From assembly GCA_031082225.1 (NCBI GenBank), contig JAVHLG010000019.1:4464-57915 (forward strand): a stretch of 53,452 nt of DNA, read 5' to 3'. The notes beneath the pieces were generated by a model. The model was not told the origin of the DNA. It saw only the letters and a list, made by a program, of their open reading frames with translations, and made no database searches. Numbering within the stretch: position 1 is the stretch's first letter; each line of letters begins with the position of its first letter. The position numbers and the translations under genes were made by a program. The DNA comes from Desulfovibrionaceae bacterium. Lineage in GTDB: Bacteria > Desulfobacterota > Desulfovibrionia > Desulfovibrionales > Desulfovibrionaceae. This document shows positions 16,016-28,708 of the stretch, in pieces.

Positions 16016-18037
16016 ATGTCCAGTCTTTTCCAGCTCAAAAGCCCCTTCGAACCCAAGGGGGACCAGCCCCAGGCCATTGAGGAACTGGCGGCCAACCTCA
16101 CGTCCGGGGTGAAAAACCAGGTGCTCCTGGGGGCCACGGGCACCGGAAAGACTTTTACCATGGCCCAGGTGGTGGCCCGCCTGAACTGTCCGGCCCTGGT
16201 CATGGCCCCCAACAAGACCCTGGCCGCACAGCTCTACAACGAGTTCAAGGGCCTTTTCCCGCACAACGCCGTGGAATATTTCGTCAGCTATTACGACTAC
16301 TACCAGCCCGAGGCCTACCTGCCTCGCACGGACACCTACATTGAGAAGGATTCGTCCATCAACGACGACATCGACAAGCTGCGCCACGCCGCCACCCATT
16401 CGCTTCTGACCCGGCGTGACGTGCTCATCGTGGCCTCGGTGTCCTGCATCTACGGCCTGGGTTCGAGGGACTACTACGAAAAGATGGTGCTGCCCCTGGG
16501 CGTGGGCGAAGAGACGGGCATGGACCGGGTGCTGTCGCGGCTGGTGGAGATCCAGTACGAGCGCAACGAAATCGATTTCCACCGGGGCACGTTTCGGGTG
16601 CGCGGCGACGTGGTGGAGCTGATCCCGGCCTACAGCCGGGACACGGCGCTTCGACTGGAATTTTTCGGCGACGAGCTGGAGGCCATCCTGGAGACGGACC
16701 CGCTTACGGGCGAGGTGCTGGGGGCGCTCAAAAGGACCATCATCTTCCCGGCCAGCCACTACGTGTCGGATCGCGAGAATCTCAGCCGGGCCGTGTCGGA
16801 CATCCGGGAGGAACTGCGCCTGCGGCTGGCCGAATACGAGAAGGGCAACCGGCTCCTGGAGGCCCAGCGCCTGGAGCAGCGCACCATGCAGGACTTGGAG
16901 ATGATTGAGGAGCTTGGCTACTGCACGGGCATCGAGAACTATTCGCGGCACCTGGACGGCCGGGCCGCCGGGCAGCCGCCGTATACGCTTCTGGACTATT
17001 TCCCCGAGGATTTCATCACGTTTATCGACGAGTCCCACATCACCGTGCCCCAGATCGGCGGCATGTACAGCGGCGACCGCTCCCGCAAGCAGACGCTTGT
17101 GGATTTCGGGTTCCGGCTGCCCTCGGCCCTGGACAACCGGCCGCTCAACTTCGAGGAGTTCCTGGCCCGGGTGGGACGCATGGTCTTCGTGTCGGCCACG
17201 CCCGGGCCGTGGGAGATCGAACGCTCCCAGGGCCTGGTGGTGGAGCAGATCATCCGGCCCACGGGGCTGGTGGACCCGGTGGTGACGGTGCGGCCCACCA
17301 CGGGCCAGATGGACGACCTGCTGGGCGAGTGCCGCAGGCGCATGCAGGCCGACGAGCGGGTCTTGGTGACCACCCTGACCAAGCGCATGGCCGAGGATCT
17401 GACGGATTATTTCAACGCCATGGGCGTCACCTCCCGCTACCTGCATTCGGACATCGACACCCTGGAGCGGGTGGCCATCATCCAGGCCCTGCGCCAGGGG
17501 GAATTCGCCGTGCTGGTGGGCATCAACCTGCTGCGCGAGGGCCTGGACATCCCCGAGGTGTCCCTGGTGGCCATCCTGGACGCGGACAAGGAAGGCTTCC
17601 TGCGATCCACGCGTTCCCTGGTGCAGACCTTCGGCCGGGCGGCCCGCAACGCCGCCGGGAAGGTGATCCTCTACGCCGACACGGTGACCGGCTCCATGCA
17701 CACGGCCATGGAGGAGACCAATCGCCGCCGGGAGAAGCAGGAGGCCTACAACCGGGAGCGGGGCATCACCCCGGCCACCGTGCGCAAGGATATGGAAAAC
17801 GTCCTGGATTCCCTGTACAGCCAGATTCGCGACGAGACGGCCCAGGCGGCAAGGATCCTGGCCGCCGAGGACACGGGCGAATACGGGGTGACCCCGGCGT
17901 CCATGAAACAGACCATCCGCCGCCTGGAGCGGGAGATGCGCGCGGCGGCCAAGGAACTGGCCTTCGAGCGCGCGGCGGCCCTGCGTGACCGCATCACGGC
18001 CCTGCGCGAAAAGCTTCTAAGCCTGGGAGAGGCATGA
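16016..18037 (+). CDS. uvrB: Excinuclease ABC subunit B
   Basis: DNA-damage recognition helicase of nucleotide excision repair, 673 residues as usual. Visible features: Walker [15 protein letters not shown], the beta-hairpin [20 protein letters not shown] that clamps DNA, DExx-type IDESH, the helicase C-terminal motifs [18 protein letters not shown] and QTFGRAARN, and the C-terminal UVR domain ([31 protein letters not shown]) that contacts UvrC. No Shine-Dalgarno is seen before the ATG; an inverted repeat lies there instead. The gene overlaps the downstream K+ channel gene by 4 nt. No uvrA or uvrC is in the window. Confidence 0.98.
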   Translation: MSSLFQLKSPFEPKGDQPQAIEELAANLTSGVKNQVLLGATGTGKTFTMAQVVARLNCPALVMAPNKTLAAQLYNEFKGLFPHNAVEYFVSYYDYYQPEAYLPRTDTYIEKDSSINDDIDKLRHAATHSLLTRRDVLIVASVSCIYGLGSRDYYEKMVLPLGVGEETGMDRVLSRLVEIQYERNEIDFHRGTFRVRGDVVELIPAYSRDTALRLEFFGDELEAILETDPLTGEVLGALKRTIIFPASHYVSDRENLSRAVSDIREELRLRLAEYEKGNRLLEAQRLEQRTMQDLEMIEELGYCTGIENYSRHLDGRAAGQPPYTLLDYFPEDFITFIDESHITVPQIGGMYSGDRSRKQTLVDFGFRLPSALDNRPLNFEEFLARVGRMVFVSATPGPWEIERSQGLVVEQIIRPTGLVDPVVTVRPTTGQMDDLLGECRRRMQADERVLVTTLTKRMAEDLTDYFNAMGVTSRYLHSDIDTLERVAIIQALRQGEFAVLVGINLLREGLDIPEVSLVAILDADKEGFLRSTRSLVQTFGRAARNAAGKVILYADTVTGSMHTAMEETNRRREKQEAYNRERGITPATVRKDMENVLDSLYSQIRDETAQAARILAAEDTGEYGVTPASMKQTIRRLEREMRAAAKELAFERAAALRDRITALREKLLSLGEA

Positions 18038-19074
18038 ACTCCATCAAGCTGCGCGGACGCGTGCTGACGATGCAGCACCGTCTGGGAATATTCTGGCCCA
18101 TCGTCATCGGCTGCGTGATCATGACCGCCGTGGTCGCGGCGGGCGTGGCCTCGTACATGGTCATCGAGGGCTGGCCCTTTTTCGACAGCCTGTACCAGGT
18201 CATCATCACCCTTTCCACGGTGGGCTTCCAGGAGGTCAATCCGCTCTCCGAGCAGGGCCGGGTGGCCACCATGCTTTTGATCGTGTGCGGCGTGGGCAGC
18301 TTCGCCTATCTGGTGGGGTCGTTCACCCAGGTGCTCATCGAGGGACGTCTGCAAGAAATTTGGGGGAGGCGGCGGGTGCAAAAAGCCATCGACAAGCTGA
18401 CCGGACATATCATCATCTGCGGCTGCGGCCGGATCGGGGCCATCGTGACCGAGAAGGTCATCAACGAAGGACACGGCGTGGTGGTCATCGAAAAAAATCC
18501 CGAGGTGGTGCGGGAGCTTGAGGAAAAGGGCATCCTGCACCTGTCCGGGGACGCCACGGACGACGATGTGCTCATCGCGGCCGGTATCGACCGGGCCAAG
18601 TCCCTGGTGGCCGCCCTGCACCAGGAGGCGGCCAACGTCTACGTCACCCTCACCGCCCGGCAGATCAACCCCAGGCTGTTTATCGTGGCCCGGGCCGACA
18701 CCCCGCCGCACATCCCCAAGCTCAAGCGGGCCGGGGCGGACCAGGTGCTCATCCCGCACCTGTTCGGCGGCATCCGCATGGCCCAGTCGGTCTTGCGGCC
18801 CACGGTCACCAGCTTTCTGGAACTGGCCCTGGGCGGCGGCGACATCGACCTCCAGATGGAGGAACTCCGGGTGGAGCCCACCTCCGAGGTGGTGAACCAG
18901 AATCTCATCGAGTCCAAGATACGGCCGCGCTTTGACCTCATCGTCATCGGCATCAAGAAGTCCAGCGGGGAGATGGTGTTCAACCCCCAGCCCCAGACCG
19001 TGCTGGAGGCCGGGGACACCATGATCCTGGTGGGCAAGGGCGAGGATCTGGACCGGCTGCGGACCATCCTGTAG
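18034..19074 (+). CDS. Potassium channel with TrkA-N and TrkA-C domains
   Basis: A two-transmembrane ligand-gated K+ channel of the MthK/Kch-like type, 346 residues. TM1 (about 18-45) and TM2 (about 75-100) flank a pore helix with the filter [12 protein letters not shown]. An RCK (TrkA-N) domain follows with the nucleotide motif [14 protein letters not shown], then a TrkA-C domain from about 260. The filter has TVGFQ in place of the usual TVGYG, a variant that may alter selectivity. The ATG overlaps the uvrB stop (ATGA), so the two are translationally coupled, an odd pairing of DNA repair and ion transport. Confidence 0.9.
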   Translation: MNSIKLRGRVLTMQHRLGIFWPIVIGCVIMTAVVAAGVASYMVIEGWPFFDSLYQVIITLSTVGFQEVNPLSEQGRVATMLLIVCGVGSFAYLVGSFTQVLIEGRLQEIWGRRRVQKAIDKLTGHIIICGCGRIGAIVTEKVINEGHGVVVIEKNPEVVRELEEKGILHLSGDATDDDVLIAAGIDRAKSLVAALHQEAANVYVTLTARQINPRLFIVARADTPPHIPKLKRAGADQVLIPHLFGGIRMAQSVLRPTVTSFLELALGGGDIDLQMEELRVEPTSEVVNQNLIESKIRPRFDLIVIGIKKSSGEMVFNPQPQTVLEAGDTMILVGKGEDLDRLRTIL

Positions 19075-19110
19075 CCGGACGACGGGCCTGCCGCAGGCGA
19101 TGGCCGGGGG

Positions 19111-19130
19111 AGGCTTCGGCGGCCAAAGGC
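19111..19130 (-). repeat. REP-like short repeat, copy 1
   Basis: On the minus strand GCCTTTGGCCGCCGAAGCCT matches 16 of 20 bases of the segment at 22208-22227. Both copies are intergenic and in opposite orientation, as for dispersed palindromic elements. Confidence 0.4.
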
Positions 19131-19237
19131 CCCGGCACCCAAAGACTCAGGCGGCGGCGGGGGGTCGCCCTTGGGAACGGTGTCCCGGGGACACGGCCCG
19201 GGGTCGGGAAAGCGGATGTGCAGAGCGTTATTTCCCG

Positions 19238-22070
<2,833 letters not shown>

Positions 22071-22194
22071 GGCCGGTCGTTCTTGACGGCAGGGCGCCTT
22101 GCGCCTCATGACAAAACCCGGGCGCTTGCCTACAATCTGAAGGCCGGAAGCAGCCTGGAGCAACGTATCGGCATGTCCAGACCATGACGGGATT

Positions 22195-22215
22195 CCAAAG
22201 GGCAAAGCCCTTTGG
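22195..22215. repeat. Strong hairpin with REP-like repeat, copy 2
   Basis: CCAAAGGGC-AAA-GCCCTTTGG is a perfect 9-bp stem in the ligA-dapB gap, continuing into GCCGCCGGAGGC. The right arm and its extension match the repeat at 19111-19130. No T-run follows. It could be a weak terminator, an mRNA end stabiliser or a REP element. Confidence 0.55.
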
Positions 22216-22300
22216 CCGCCGGAGGCATCCACCCCGGCCTTCCTTTCTGTCGCGGCCGGGCGGTTTTTCATCTGCACCTTTTTTAACGCGGGAGACGGAC

Positions 22301-23086
22301 ATGAGCGTGTGTGACGTGGTCATCATGGGGGCGCGGGGGCGCATGGGGTCCACCCTGATCCAACTGGTCCGGGCCAATCCGGACTACCGGCTGGCGGCCG
22401 TGGTGGAGCGGCCGGGAAACGAGGCCGGGCTTTCGGAGTATGGCTGCGTGGCTGGATCGGACCTGGCCGCGGTGTTGCCCCAGGTTCCCGGGGCGGTGGT
22501 CATCGACTTCACCTCCCCGGCCTGTTCCGTGGCCACGGCCAAGATTGCCGTGGCCGCCGGGAATCCCCTGGTCGTCGGCACCACCGGACTGGACAAGGAC
22601 CAACTCGCCGCCGTGGCCCAGGCCGCCACGGCCGGACGGGTGTTTTTCGCGCCGAACATGAGCGTGGGCATCAACGTGTTGTTGTCCGTGCTGCCCGCCC
22701 TGGTGAAGAGGCTGGGGGACGCCTACAACATGGAGGTCATGGAGATCCACCATAACCGCAAGGCCGACTCCCCCAGCGGCACGGCCATAAAGATCGGGCA
22801 ATGCCTGGCCGAGGCCGCCGGGCGCGACTTCGACGCCGTCAAGACATGCTGCCGGAAGGGTATCATCGGCCCGCGTCCGGCTAAGGAGATCGGCATCCAG
22901 GCCCTGCGCGGCGGGGACGTGGTGGGCGATCATACGGTGTATTTCTTCGGTCCCGGCGAGCGCATCGAGGTCACCCACCGGGCCCATTCCCGCGACACCC
23001 TGGCCCAGGGGGCGCTTCGGGCTGCGGCCTGGCTGCCGGGACAGGCGCCGGGGCGGCTGTATGGAATGCCGGATATGTTGGGCTGA
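22301..23086 (+). CDS. dapB: 4-hydroxy-tetrahydrodipicolinate reductase
   Basis: Reduces 4-hydroxy-tetrahydrodipicolinate with NAD(P)H on the lysine/diaminopimelate pathway. 261 residues. The nucleotide motif is [11 protein letters not shown] and the substrate motif [16 protein letters not shown], with [18 protein letters not shown] lies 7 nt before the ATG. The C-terminus GMPDMLG is encoded by the first unit of an 85-bp tandem array whose later copies repeat this coding end (GLPDMLG-stop). No other dap gene is in the window. Confidence 0.97.
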   Translation: MSVCDVVIMGARGRMGSTLIQLVRANPDYRLAAVVERPGNEAGLSEYGCVAGSDLAAVLPQVPGAVVIDFTSPACSVATAKIAVAAGNPLVVGTTGLDKDQLAAVAQAATAGRVFFAPNMSVGINVLLSVLPALVKRLGDAYNMEVMEIHHNRKADSPSGTAIKIGQCLAEAAGRDFDAVKTCCRKGIIGPRPAKEIGIQALRGGDVVGDHTVYFFGPGERIEVTHRAHSRDTLAQGALRAAAWLPGQAPGRLYGMPDMLG

Positions 23087-23433
23087 CGCCGGGCAAGAGG
23101 ATTTTCTTCATAAAAAATACATTCGTATTTTTTATGGGGCGGTTTGCGGCCTGCCGGATATGCTGGGCTGACGCCGGGCAAGAGGATTTTCTTCATAAAA
23201 AATACGTTCGTATTTTTTATGGGTCGGCTTGCGGCCTGCCGGACATGTTGGGCTGACGCCGGACAAGAGGATTTTCTTCATAAAAAATACGTGCGTATTT
23301 TTTATGGGGCGGTTTGCGGCCTGCCGGACATGTTGGGCTGACCCCCGGCAAGAGGATTTTCTTCATAAAAAATACATTCGTATTTTTCATGGGGCGGCTT
23401 GCGGCCTGCCGGACATGCTTCGCTGACGCCGGG
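23067..23433. repeat. 85-bp tandem repeat, four units plus a partial fifth, each with an AT hairpin
   Basis: Units begin at 23067, 23152, 23237 and 23322 with a partial one at 23407. Each carries the last codons and stop of dapB (TGCCGGAYATG...GGCTGA), a spacer and the hairpin CATAAAAAATAC-loop-GTATTTTTTATG (first at 23109-23136). The 4-base loops differ (ATTC, GTTC, GTGC, ATTC) while the stems are kept; only the fourth has one stem mismatch. The array fills the space between dapB and the convergent kinase gene. A-tracts and T-tracts on both sides make each unit a possible two-way terminator. It may have arisen by slippage from the dapB 3' end. Confidence 0.95.
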
Positions 23434-23484
23434 CCTCGCGCCCTGGGGGCATGATGGACGACCGGCCGCCTGGTCCCGCCCGGA

Positions 23485-25347
23485 TCAGGCGGCCGGAGCC
23501 GGTTCGGCGTGCTGGGCCATCTTGGCCTTCATGTGCTCCAACACCTGCTCCAGGGCCGCCTCCACATCCACCAGCGCGGCGGCTGCGGACTCCCGATCCC
23601 CGGCCCGGGCCGCCGTGTCCAGGGTCTTGGCCATGGCGCTCAGACGCTTGGCCCCCATGGTGGCGGAGGCCCCCTTGAGGGAATGGGCCAGAAAGCCCAA
23701 TCTCTCCAGGTCCGGGGCTGCCACGGCCTGGCGCATGGCCTCGATCATGCCCGGTTTCTCCTCCACGAAGGCCGTAAACAGCTTCAGCACGAAGGCGGCG
23801 TTGCCCCGGGCTTTCTCCAAAAGCCAGCCGAAATCCAGAATCTCCGGATCGTCGCAGGTCGGCGCGGCGGGCAGGCGTCCCTTGCGGGCCAGCACCCGCA
23901 GAAGGGACGCGGAAATCTCCGGCAGCCCCACGGGTTTGGGCAGATAGTCGTCCATCCCGGCCCGCAGAAAGGTCTCCCTGTCCCCCTTGTGGGCGTGGGC
24001 CGTAAGCGCAATGATGGGCACCTCGGGGTCGATCCGGCCGTCCGTGGCGCTGCGGATGATCCGGGTGGCCTCCATGCCGTCCATCTCGGGCATCTGGATG
24101 TCCATGAGCACGGCGTCTACCCGGCTTTTCTCCAGCACCTTGACCGCCCGCAGGCCGGTGTGGGCGGTGATCACCGCGTGGCCGCTCTGTTCCAAAAGCT
24201 CCCGGATAAACATCTGGTTCACCGGGTTGTCCTCGGCCAGAAGGATGGTCAGGGGCGGCAGGGCGTTTTCCCAGGCCGCGCCGTGATCCCCGCCTGCGGC
24301 CTCGGCCGGGGCCCGCTCCCCGGCCGGACGCAGGGCCACGCGGAAGGAAAAGACGCTGCCTTTGCCCTCCTCGCTGGTCACGTCGATCTCCCCGCCCATC
24401 ATGGTCACGAGTTCCTTGAAGATGGACAGCCCAAGCCCGGCCCCCCGGTATTTCCGGGTGGGGGAGGGGTCGGCCTGGGTGAAACTCTCGAAGATGGCGT
24501 CGAGTTTTCCCGCCGGGATGCCGATGCCGGTGTCGCGCACGGTGAACGCCAGGCGGGGGGCGTCCATCTGTGACGGCGGACTGGAATCCAGGGAGACGTC
24601 CACCTCGACCGACCCTTTTTCGGTGAATTTGACGGCGTTTCCCACCAGATTGATGAGAACCTGGCGCAAACGGATGGGGTCGCCCACGACGATCATGGGG
24701 ACCGTGTCCGCGATGTGGGCTGAAAGCGACAATCCCTTCTGCTCGGCCAGGGGCGCGAAGACCGTGATGGCGCTCTCCACGGTCTCGCGCAGGGCAAAGG
24801 CCGTGGCGGCCAGTTCCAGCTTGCCGGCCGTGATCCGGGCGCTGTCCAGGATGTCGTTGATGATCTCCAGAAGCGACGCCGCCGAGTGGCGGACCATCTC
24901 CAGGTATTCCCGCTGTTTGCGGCTTAATGACGTGGCCAGGGTGAGTTCGGTCATGCCCAGGATGCCGATCATGGGCGTGCGCAGTTCGTGGCTCATGTTG
25001 GTCAAAAAGACGCTCTTGGCCGACTCGGCGGCCTTGGTGGCCGCCCGGGCCCGGTCCATCTCCGCCTCGGCCGCCTTTTCCCGGGCGGGGGGGATCATGG
25101 CCAGAAAGACGTCTTTTCCCTTGGCCTGCAAGGGAAAAATCCGCAGGGGGGCGGTTTGGGGCAGATCAAGGATTGCACCGTCCCGCAAGGGGCCCGGGAA
25201 GGCTTGGCCTGCGCCGCCGCCCAGCAGGGCCCGGGCCCGGGGGCCGGCCTCGAGAATGGTTCCGTCCGGGGCCACGGCGCACAGGGCTGATTCGCACAGG
25301 CGTTCCAGTTCGGGGAGGCTTAGGGGAAATCGTGAATCGCGGGGCAT
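23485..25347 (-). CDS. Soluble hybrid sensor histidine kinase (HisKA-HATPase-REC-HPt)
   Basis: A 620-residue phosphorelay kinase without membrane segments, so it senses a cytoplasmic signal. Order: a PAS-like N-terminal region (1-110), HisKA with [14 protein letters not shown], HATPase_c with [13 protein letters not shown] and [14 protein letters not shown], a receiver domain with [10 protein letters not shown] and the phospho-acceptor [12 protein letters not shown], and an HPt domain with [12 protein letters not shown]. The full relay (His-Asp-His) in one chain resembles BarA/ArcB-type kinases and needs a separate response regulator, not found next to it. GAGGAA lies 5 nt before the ATG. rtcB lies just upstream on the same strand, 19 nt away. 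Confidence 0.93.
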   Translation of the reverse strand: MPRDSRFPLSLPELERLCESALCAVAPDGTILEAGPRARALLGGGAGQAFPGPLRDGAILDLPQTAPLRIFPLQAKGKDVFLAMIPPAREKAAEAEMDRARAATKAAESAKSVFLTNMSHELRTPMIGILGMTELTLATSLSRKQREYLEMVRHSAASLLEIINDILDSARITAGKLELAATAFALRETVESAITVFAPLAEQKGLSLSAHIADTVPMIVVGDPIRLRQVLINLVGNAVKFTEKGSVEVDVSLDSSPPSQMDAPRLAFTVRDTGIGIPAGKLDAIFESFTQADPSPTRKYRGAGLGLSIFKELVTMMGGEIDVTSEEGKGSVFSFRVALRPAGERAPAEAAGGDHGAAWENALPPLTILLAEDNPVNQMFIRELLEQSGHAVITAHTGLRAVKVLEKSRVDAVLMDIQMPEMDGMEATRIIRSATDGRIDPEVPIIALTAHAHKGDRETFLRAGMDDYLPKPVGLPEISASLLRVLARKGRLPAAPTCDDPEILDFGWLLEKARGNAAFVLKLFTAFVEEKPGMIEAMRQAVAAPDLERLGFLAHSLKGASATMGAKRLSAMAKTLDTAARAGDRESAAAALVDVEAALEQVLEHMKAKMAQHAEPAPAA

Positions 25348-25366
25348 GGATTCCTCGTTGGCGTCA

Positions 25367-26794
25367 TCAGCCTTTGATGCAGGCCAGGGGGCGCACCCGG
25401 GCGGTCTTTACGGCCAGTTCCGCCCGGCATGCCGCGTCCACCACGGCCTCGATGTTTTTGTAGGCCCCGGGGGCCTCTTCGGACAGTCCCCGGAAGTCGT
25501 GGGCCCGAACGGCGACACCCATGCGGTCCAGGTCTTCCAGGACCGTGCGGGGTTTGAAATGCCTGACGGCCTGCTTGCGGCTCATGGCCCGGCCAGCGCC
25601 GTGGCAGGCCGAGGCGAAGGCCCGCGTTTCCGCTGCGGCGGTCCCCGAGAGGAGAAACGAGGCCGAACCCATGCTGCCGCCCACCAGAACGGGCTGCCCG
25701 GCGGCGGCAAGCTCGGGCGGCAGGTCCGGATGCCCGGGACCAAGCGACCGGGTGGCCCCCTTGCGATGTACGAAAAGCAGCCGTGGGGCGCCGTCCACCA
25801 TGTGGGACTCGGCCTTGCAGGTGTTGTGGGACACATCGTAGAGCAGCGCCAACCGGGAGCCGGGAAACATCGTTGCAAACACCTCGCGCACCATATGGGT
25901 GATGATCTGGCGGTTGGCCAGGGCGGCGTTGATGCCCGAGCGCATGGCCCCCAGGTAGCGTCGCCCCAGGTCCGAGGCGATGGGCGCATACGCCAGTTCC
26001 CGATCCGGAAAGGACACCCCGGTTTTGGCGGCGTGGGCATGCATGTGCTTGAGATAGTCCGTGCCGATCTGGTGCCCCAGTCCCCGGGAGCCGCAGTGGA
26101 CGCTCACCACCACCCGGCCCGGGCACAGGCCGTACAGGCCCGCGGCCGCGACATCATGGATTTCATCTACGGCTTGCACTTCCAGATAGTGGTTCCCGGC
26201 CCCCAGGGTGCCCATCTGGTCCCTCTGGCGGGCCTTGGCGGCCTCTGAGACCATCTCCGGCATGGCCCCGTCCATGCGGCCCCGCTCCTCGATGCGGTGA
26301 AGGTCGGCCTGGTCGCCGAACCCCCGGGACACCGCCCAGGCCGCGCCCCCGGCCAGCATGGCGTCCAGTTCCCTGGCCGTCAGGCGTACGGCCCCGGTGC
26401 TGCCCACCCCGGCCGGGATGCGGGAGAACAGCGCGTCGGCCAGGGCCGGGACGCCACCGGCCAGGTCGTCGGCACACAGGTTGGTCACCAGGGTGCGCAC
26501 CCCGCAGGCGATGTCGAACCCCACCCCGCCTGCCGACACCACGCCCGCCTCGGGATCGAAGGCCGCCACCCCGCCGATGGGGAAGCCGTAGCCGGAATGG
26601 GCGTCGGGCATGGCGAAGCTGGCCGTGACGATGCCCGGAAGGCTGGCTACGTTTCTGACCTGGGTCAGAACCGTGTCCTCCATGTCCTCGATCAGGCGCT
26701 TGTCCGCGAAAATGCGTCCCGGGACACGCATGGCCCCGGTACGGGGAACCTCCCAGGTCCATCCGTCCGTGCGTCGCAATTCGGAAATCCGCAT
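25367..26794 (-). CDS. rtcB: RNA-splicing ligase RtcB
   Basis: Joins RNA 3'-phosphate (or 2',3'-cyclic phosphate) to 5'-OH ends using GTP and Mn2+. 475 residues. Typical blocks: AMPDAHSGYGFPIGGV, GVGFDIACGVR (metal Cys), GAGNHYLEVQ, HCGSRGLGHQ, and HGAGRAMSRKQA with the His that is guanylylated. The ATG at 26794 gives MRISELRRTDGW, the family start; the open frame extends to 26884 without similarity. In bacteria RtcB is often tied to RNA-damage repair under RtcR control, but no rtcR, rtcA or archease gene is adjacent. The neighbour downstream is a hybrid kinase. Confidence 0.95.
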   Translation of the reverse strand: MRISELRRTDGWTWEVPRTGAMRVPGRIFADKRLIEDMEDTVLTQVRNVASLPGIVTASFAMPDAHSGYGFPIGGVAAFDPEAGVVSAGGVGFDIACGVRTLVTNLCADDLAGGVPALADALFSRIPAGVGSTGAVRLTARELDAMLAGGAAWAVSRGFGDQADLHRIEERGRMDGAMPEMVSEAAKARQRDQMGTLGAGNHYLEVQAVDEIHDVAAAGLYGLCPGRVVVSVHCGSRGLGHQIGTDYLKHMHAHAAKTGVSFPDRELAYAPIASDLGRRYLGAMRSGINAALANRQIITHMVREVFATMFPGSRLALLYDVSHNTCKAESHMVDGAPRLLFVHRKGATRSLGPGHPDLPPELAAAGQPVLVGGSMGSASFLLSGTAAAETRAFASACHGAGRAMSRKQAVRHFKPRTVLEDLDRMGVAVRAHDFRGLSEEAPGAYKNIEAVVDAACRAELAVKTARVRPLACIKG

Positions 26795-26923
26795 ACATAA
26801 CCATCCAGTGGATACGCCGACCATGCACGAACCCGCACATCGCCAGCATAGGCCAACATAGTCCATGCGAACGGATTTTTGCAAGATAATCCTGCGACGG
26901 CGTGAAGGTGCGCGTAATCCGGC

Positions 26924-28156
26924 TCAGTTGGCGGGGAAGGCCTTGAGAATGGCGTCCACGACGACGGCGTTGCCATGGGGGGTGAAGTGGGAATCGGCGG
27001 GCCAATACAGATCCACGGCATCCTCGCGGCCGACCAGGAGCGGCTCCATGTCCAGGACCGGGAATCCGGCCTCTTCGGCCGCCGACACGGCAAAGGCCGT
27101 GAGCTGGTTGCGGCGTTTGACCACGGCGGGGGCCGCCTTGGCGAAGGGGGACGTTTTCTCCAGGCTGTCCAGGTCCAGGCGCGGATAGAGCACCTGCAGG
27201 GCGGTGGGGAGGATGACGAAGCGCACGTTCAGGGTGCGGTCCCTGGCCAGGCGGGCCATGGCCGAAAACACCGCGCGCAGCTCGTCCTCCTGCCCGGGGG
27301 CGGGCCATGCGGCGTCCGGTCCGGACGGGGAAAGGGGCGGGAAGAGGACTGTCCGGGGGCTTGGCCCGCTGCCTTTGAGCGCGACCCGGGTGCAGCCCGG
27401 GGCGGAGGCGTCGGGCCGGGCCGGGCTGTCCGCGTCCGTGGAGAAGGCCCACAGCGTCCGCAGGGATTCGAGCCACAGGTGCCGGGCGTGCCCCACCAGC
27501 TCGTCCATCTGGTGCTGCCGGAAGGCCGCGATGTCCGTGGTCAAATCGTCCCCGACCTGGACAAAAACCGTGACCTCCTTGCCCGCGAAACGGTTCTCCG
27601 GTCCCAGGCCGTCGCCGGTCAGGGCCTCCAGCAGCCTGGCATAGTGGGCCAGGCCAAGCCCGTCGTTGCAGGCGGCGTAGACCGTCTGCCCGGCGGCCTG
27701 CTGGTACAGGGCCGGGATGGATTGGGCCGTGCCCGAGCCTGCCCCCTGGCAGAAGGCATCGCCCAGGAAAAGCGCCTGGGCCCGGGAGGGGGGGGAGTCG
27801 TTGCGAAATCCCAGGCCGTCCACGGCGGCCATGGTCACCGTGGGCAGGGCGTCCCGGGCCTCGCCGCAGGCCAGGGCGCTGTCGCCCACGGTCAGGGCGA
27901 CCGGCCCCAGGCCGGGCTGGCTGACGCATCCCGTCAGCCAGGGGCGGTATTCAGGCTGGCGCACGGCCGCCAGAACCCCGTTGCGGTACAGGAGGCGTTT
28001 TTCAGCCGGGGAAAAAAACGGAAGCCTGTCGCCGTAGTTGTACAGCACGATATCCGCCGTCATCAAGAGGACATAGGCCAAAAGGCCCACGACGGCGGAG
28101 GCGCGCAGGAAGCTGCGCAGACGGGCGTACAGGGGATGGGGGCCGGGTTGGGTCAT
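26924..28156 (-). CDS. Membrane-anchored SGNH-like protein, nucleophile Ser apparently replaced
   Basis: A 410-residue protein with one N-terminal membrane segment (about 18-38) and an extracytoplasmic SGNH-like domain resembling AlgJ/AlgX acyltransferases. The late motif ADSHFTPHGN (D388, H390) is intact, but the block I position reads LFLGDAFCQG (A134) where family members have GDSF. A different GDS (91-93, TVGDSALACG) lies earlier and could be the true block I. It would act on acyl groups of an envelope polysaccharide if active. GGAG lies 4 nt before the ATG. It lies between rtcB and the ACT/paaK pair on the same strand. Confidence 0.6.
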   Translation of the reverse strand: MTQPGPHPLYARLRSFLRASAVVGLLAYVLLMTADIVLYNYGDRLPFFSPAEKRLLYRNGVLAAVRQPEYRPWLTGCVSQPGLGPVALTVGDSALACGEARDALPTVTMAAVDGLGFRNDSPPSRAQALFLGDAFCQGAGSGTAQSIPALYQQAAGQTVYAACNDGLGLAHYARLLEALTGDGLGPENRFAGKEVTVFVQVGDDLTTDIAAFRQHQMDELVGHARHLWLESLRTLWAFSTDADSPARPDASAPGCTRVALKGSGPSPRTVLFPPLSPSGPDAAWPAPGQEDELRAVFSAMARLARDRTLNVRFVILPTALQVLYPRLDLDSLEKTSPFAKAAPAVVKRRNQLTAFAVSAAEEAGFPVLDMEPLLVGREDAVDLYWPADSHFTPHGNAVVVDAILKAFPAN

Positions 28157-28177
28157 GAACTCCGCCTGCCTGCCCGG

Positions 28178-28212
28178 GACGCGCGCCGCTGCCCGCAGGA
28201 TCGGCGCGCGTC
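28178..28212 (-). terminator. Stem-loop between ACT gene and SGNH-like gene
   Basis: GACGCGCGCCG and CGGCGCGCGTC make a perfect 11-bp stem with a 13-base loop, 12 bases after the ACT gene stop. No T-run follows on the minus strand, so it may be a Rho-linked or partial terminator. Confidence 0.45.
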
Positions 28213-28224
28213 GGGGAAAGCCGG

Positions 28225-28656
28225 TTACATGCTGTAGAGGGTGTCGCCGGGGATGATGGTGATGCCGTTTTTGGTGAGCACCTCGATGGCCTGGTCGGTG
28301 CGGTCGAAGCGGAAGATGATGGTGGCGGCTTTGGAGCTTTGCTGCACGAAGGCGTACATGTATTCCACGTTGATGCCCTGGCTGCTCAGCATGTTCAGGA
28401 TGGAGTGCAGGCCGCCGGGCGTGTCCGGCACCTCCACGGCCACCACGGCGTTGCGGCCCACGGTGAAGCCGCCGTCCTTGAGGGTCTTTTTGGCCTTTTC
28501 GTGGTCGTTGACGATCAGCCGCAGGATGCCGAAATCCGAGGTGTCGGCCAAAGACAGGGCCCGGATGTTGATGTTCGCCTCGGCCAGGAGCCTGGCGACT
28601 TCCTCCAGGCGGCCGGCGCGGTTTTCCAGAAAAATGGAAATCTGTTCGGCTTTCAT
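28225..28656 (-). CDS. ACT domain protein, two tandem ACT domains
   Basis: A 143-residue regulatory protein with ACT domains at about 1-70 ([21 protein letters not shown]) and 71-143 ([20 protein letters not shown]). ACT domains bind amino acids or related ligands and change partner activity. AGGGGG lies 6 nt before the ATG at 28656. It follows paaK by about 50 bases on the same strand; pairing of paaK-like ligase and ACT genes is common in Desulfovibrio-like and other anaerobes, so it probably regulates the ligase or aryl-acid metabolism. The partner has not been shown here. Confidence 0.9.
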   Translation of the reverse strand: MKAEQISIFLENRAGRLEEVARLLAEANINIRALSLADTSDFGILRLIVNDHEKAKKTLKDGGFTVGRNAVVAVEVPDTPGGLHSILNMLSSQGINVEYMYAFVQQSSKAATIIFRFDRTDQAIEVLTKNGITIIPGDTLYSM

Positions 28657-28708
28657 GAATGACCCCCTTGGTCGCATCGGGCGGACGGACCCGGTTTGCT
28701 GCCGTGGC

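Noticed and set aside
23144-23426. Short plus-strand frames of about 65 codons in the 85-bp array
   Set aside because: They are produced by the repeat itself, one per unit, and have no ribosome site.
27451-27480. TTCGA-containing stretch like a tRNA T-loop
   Set aside because: It lies inside the SGNH-like coding gene and no cloverleaf can be made around it.
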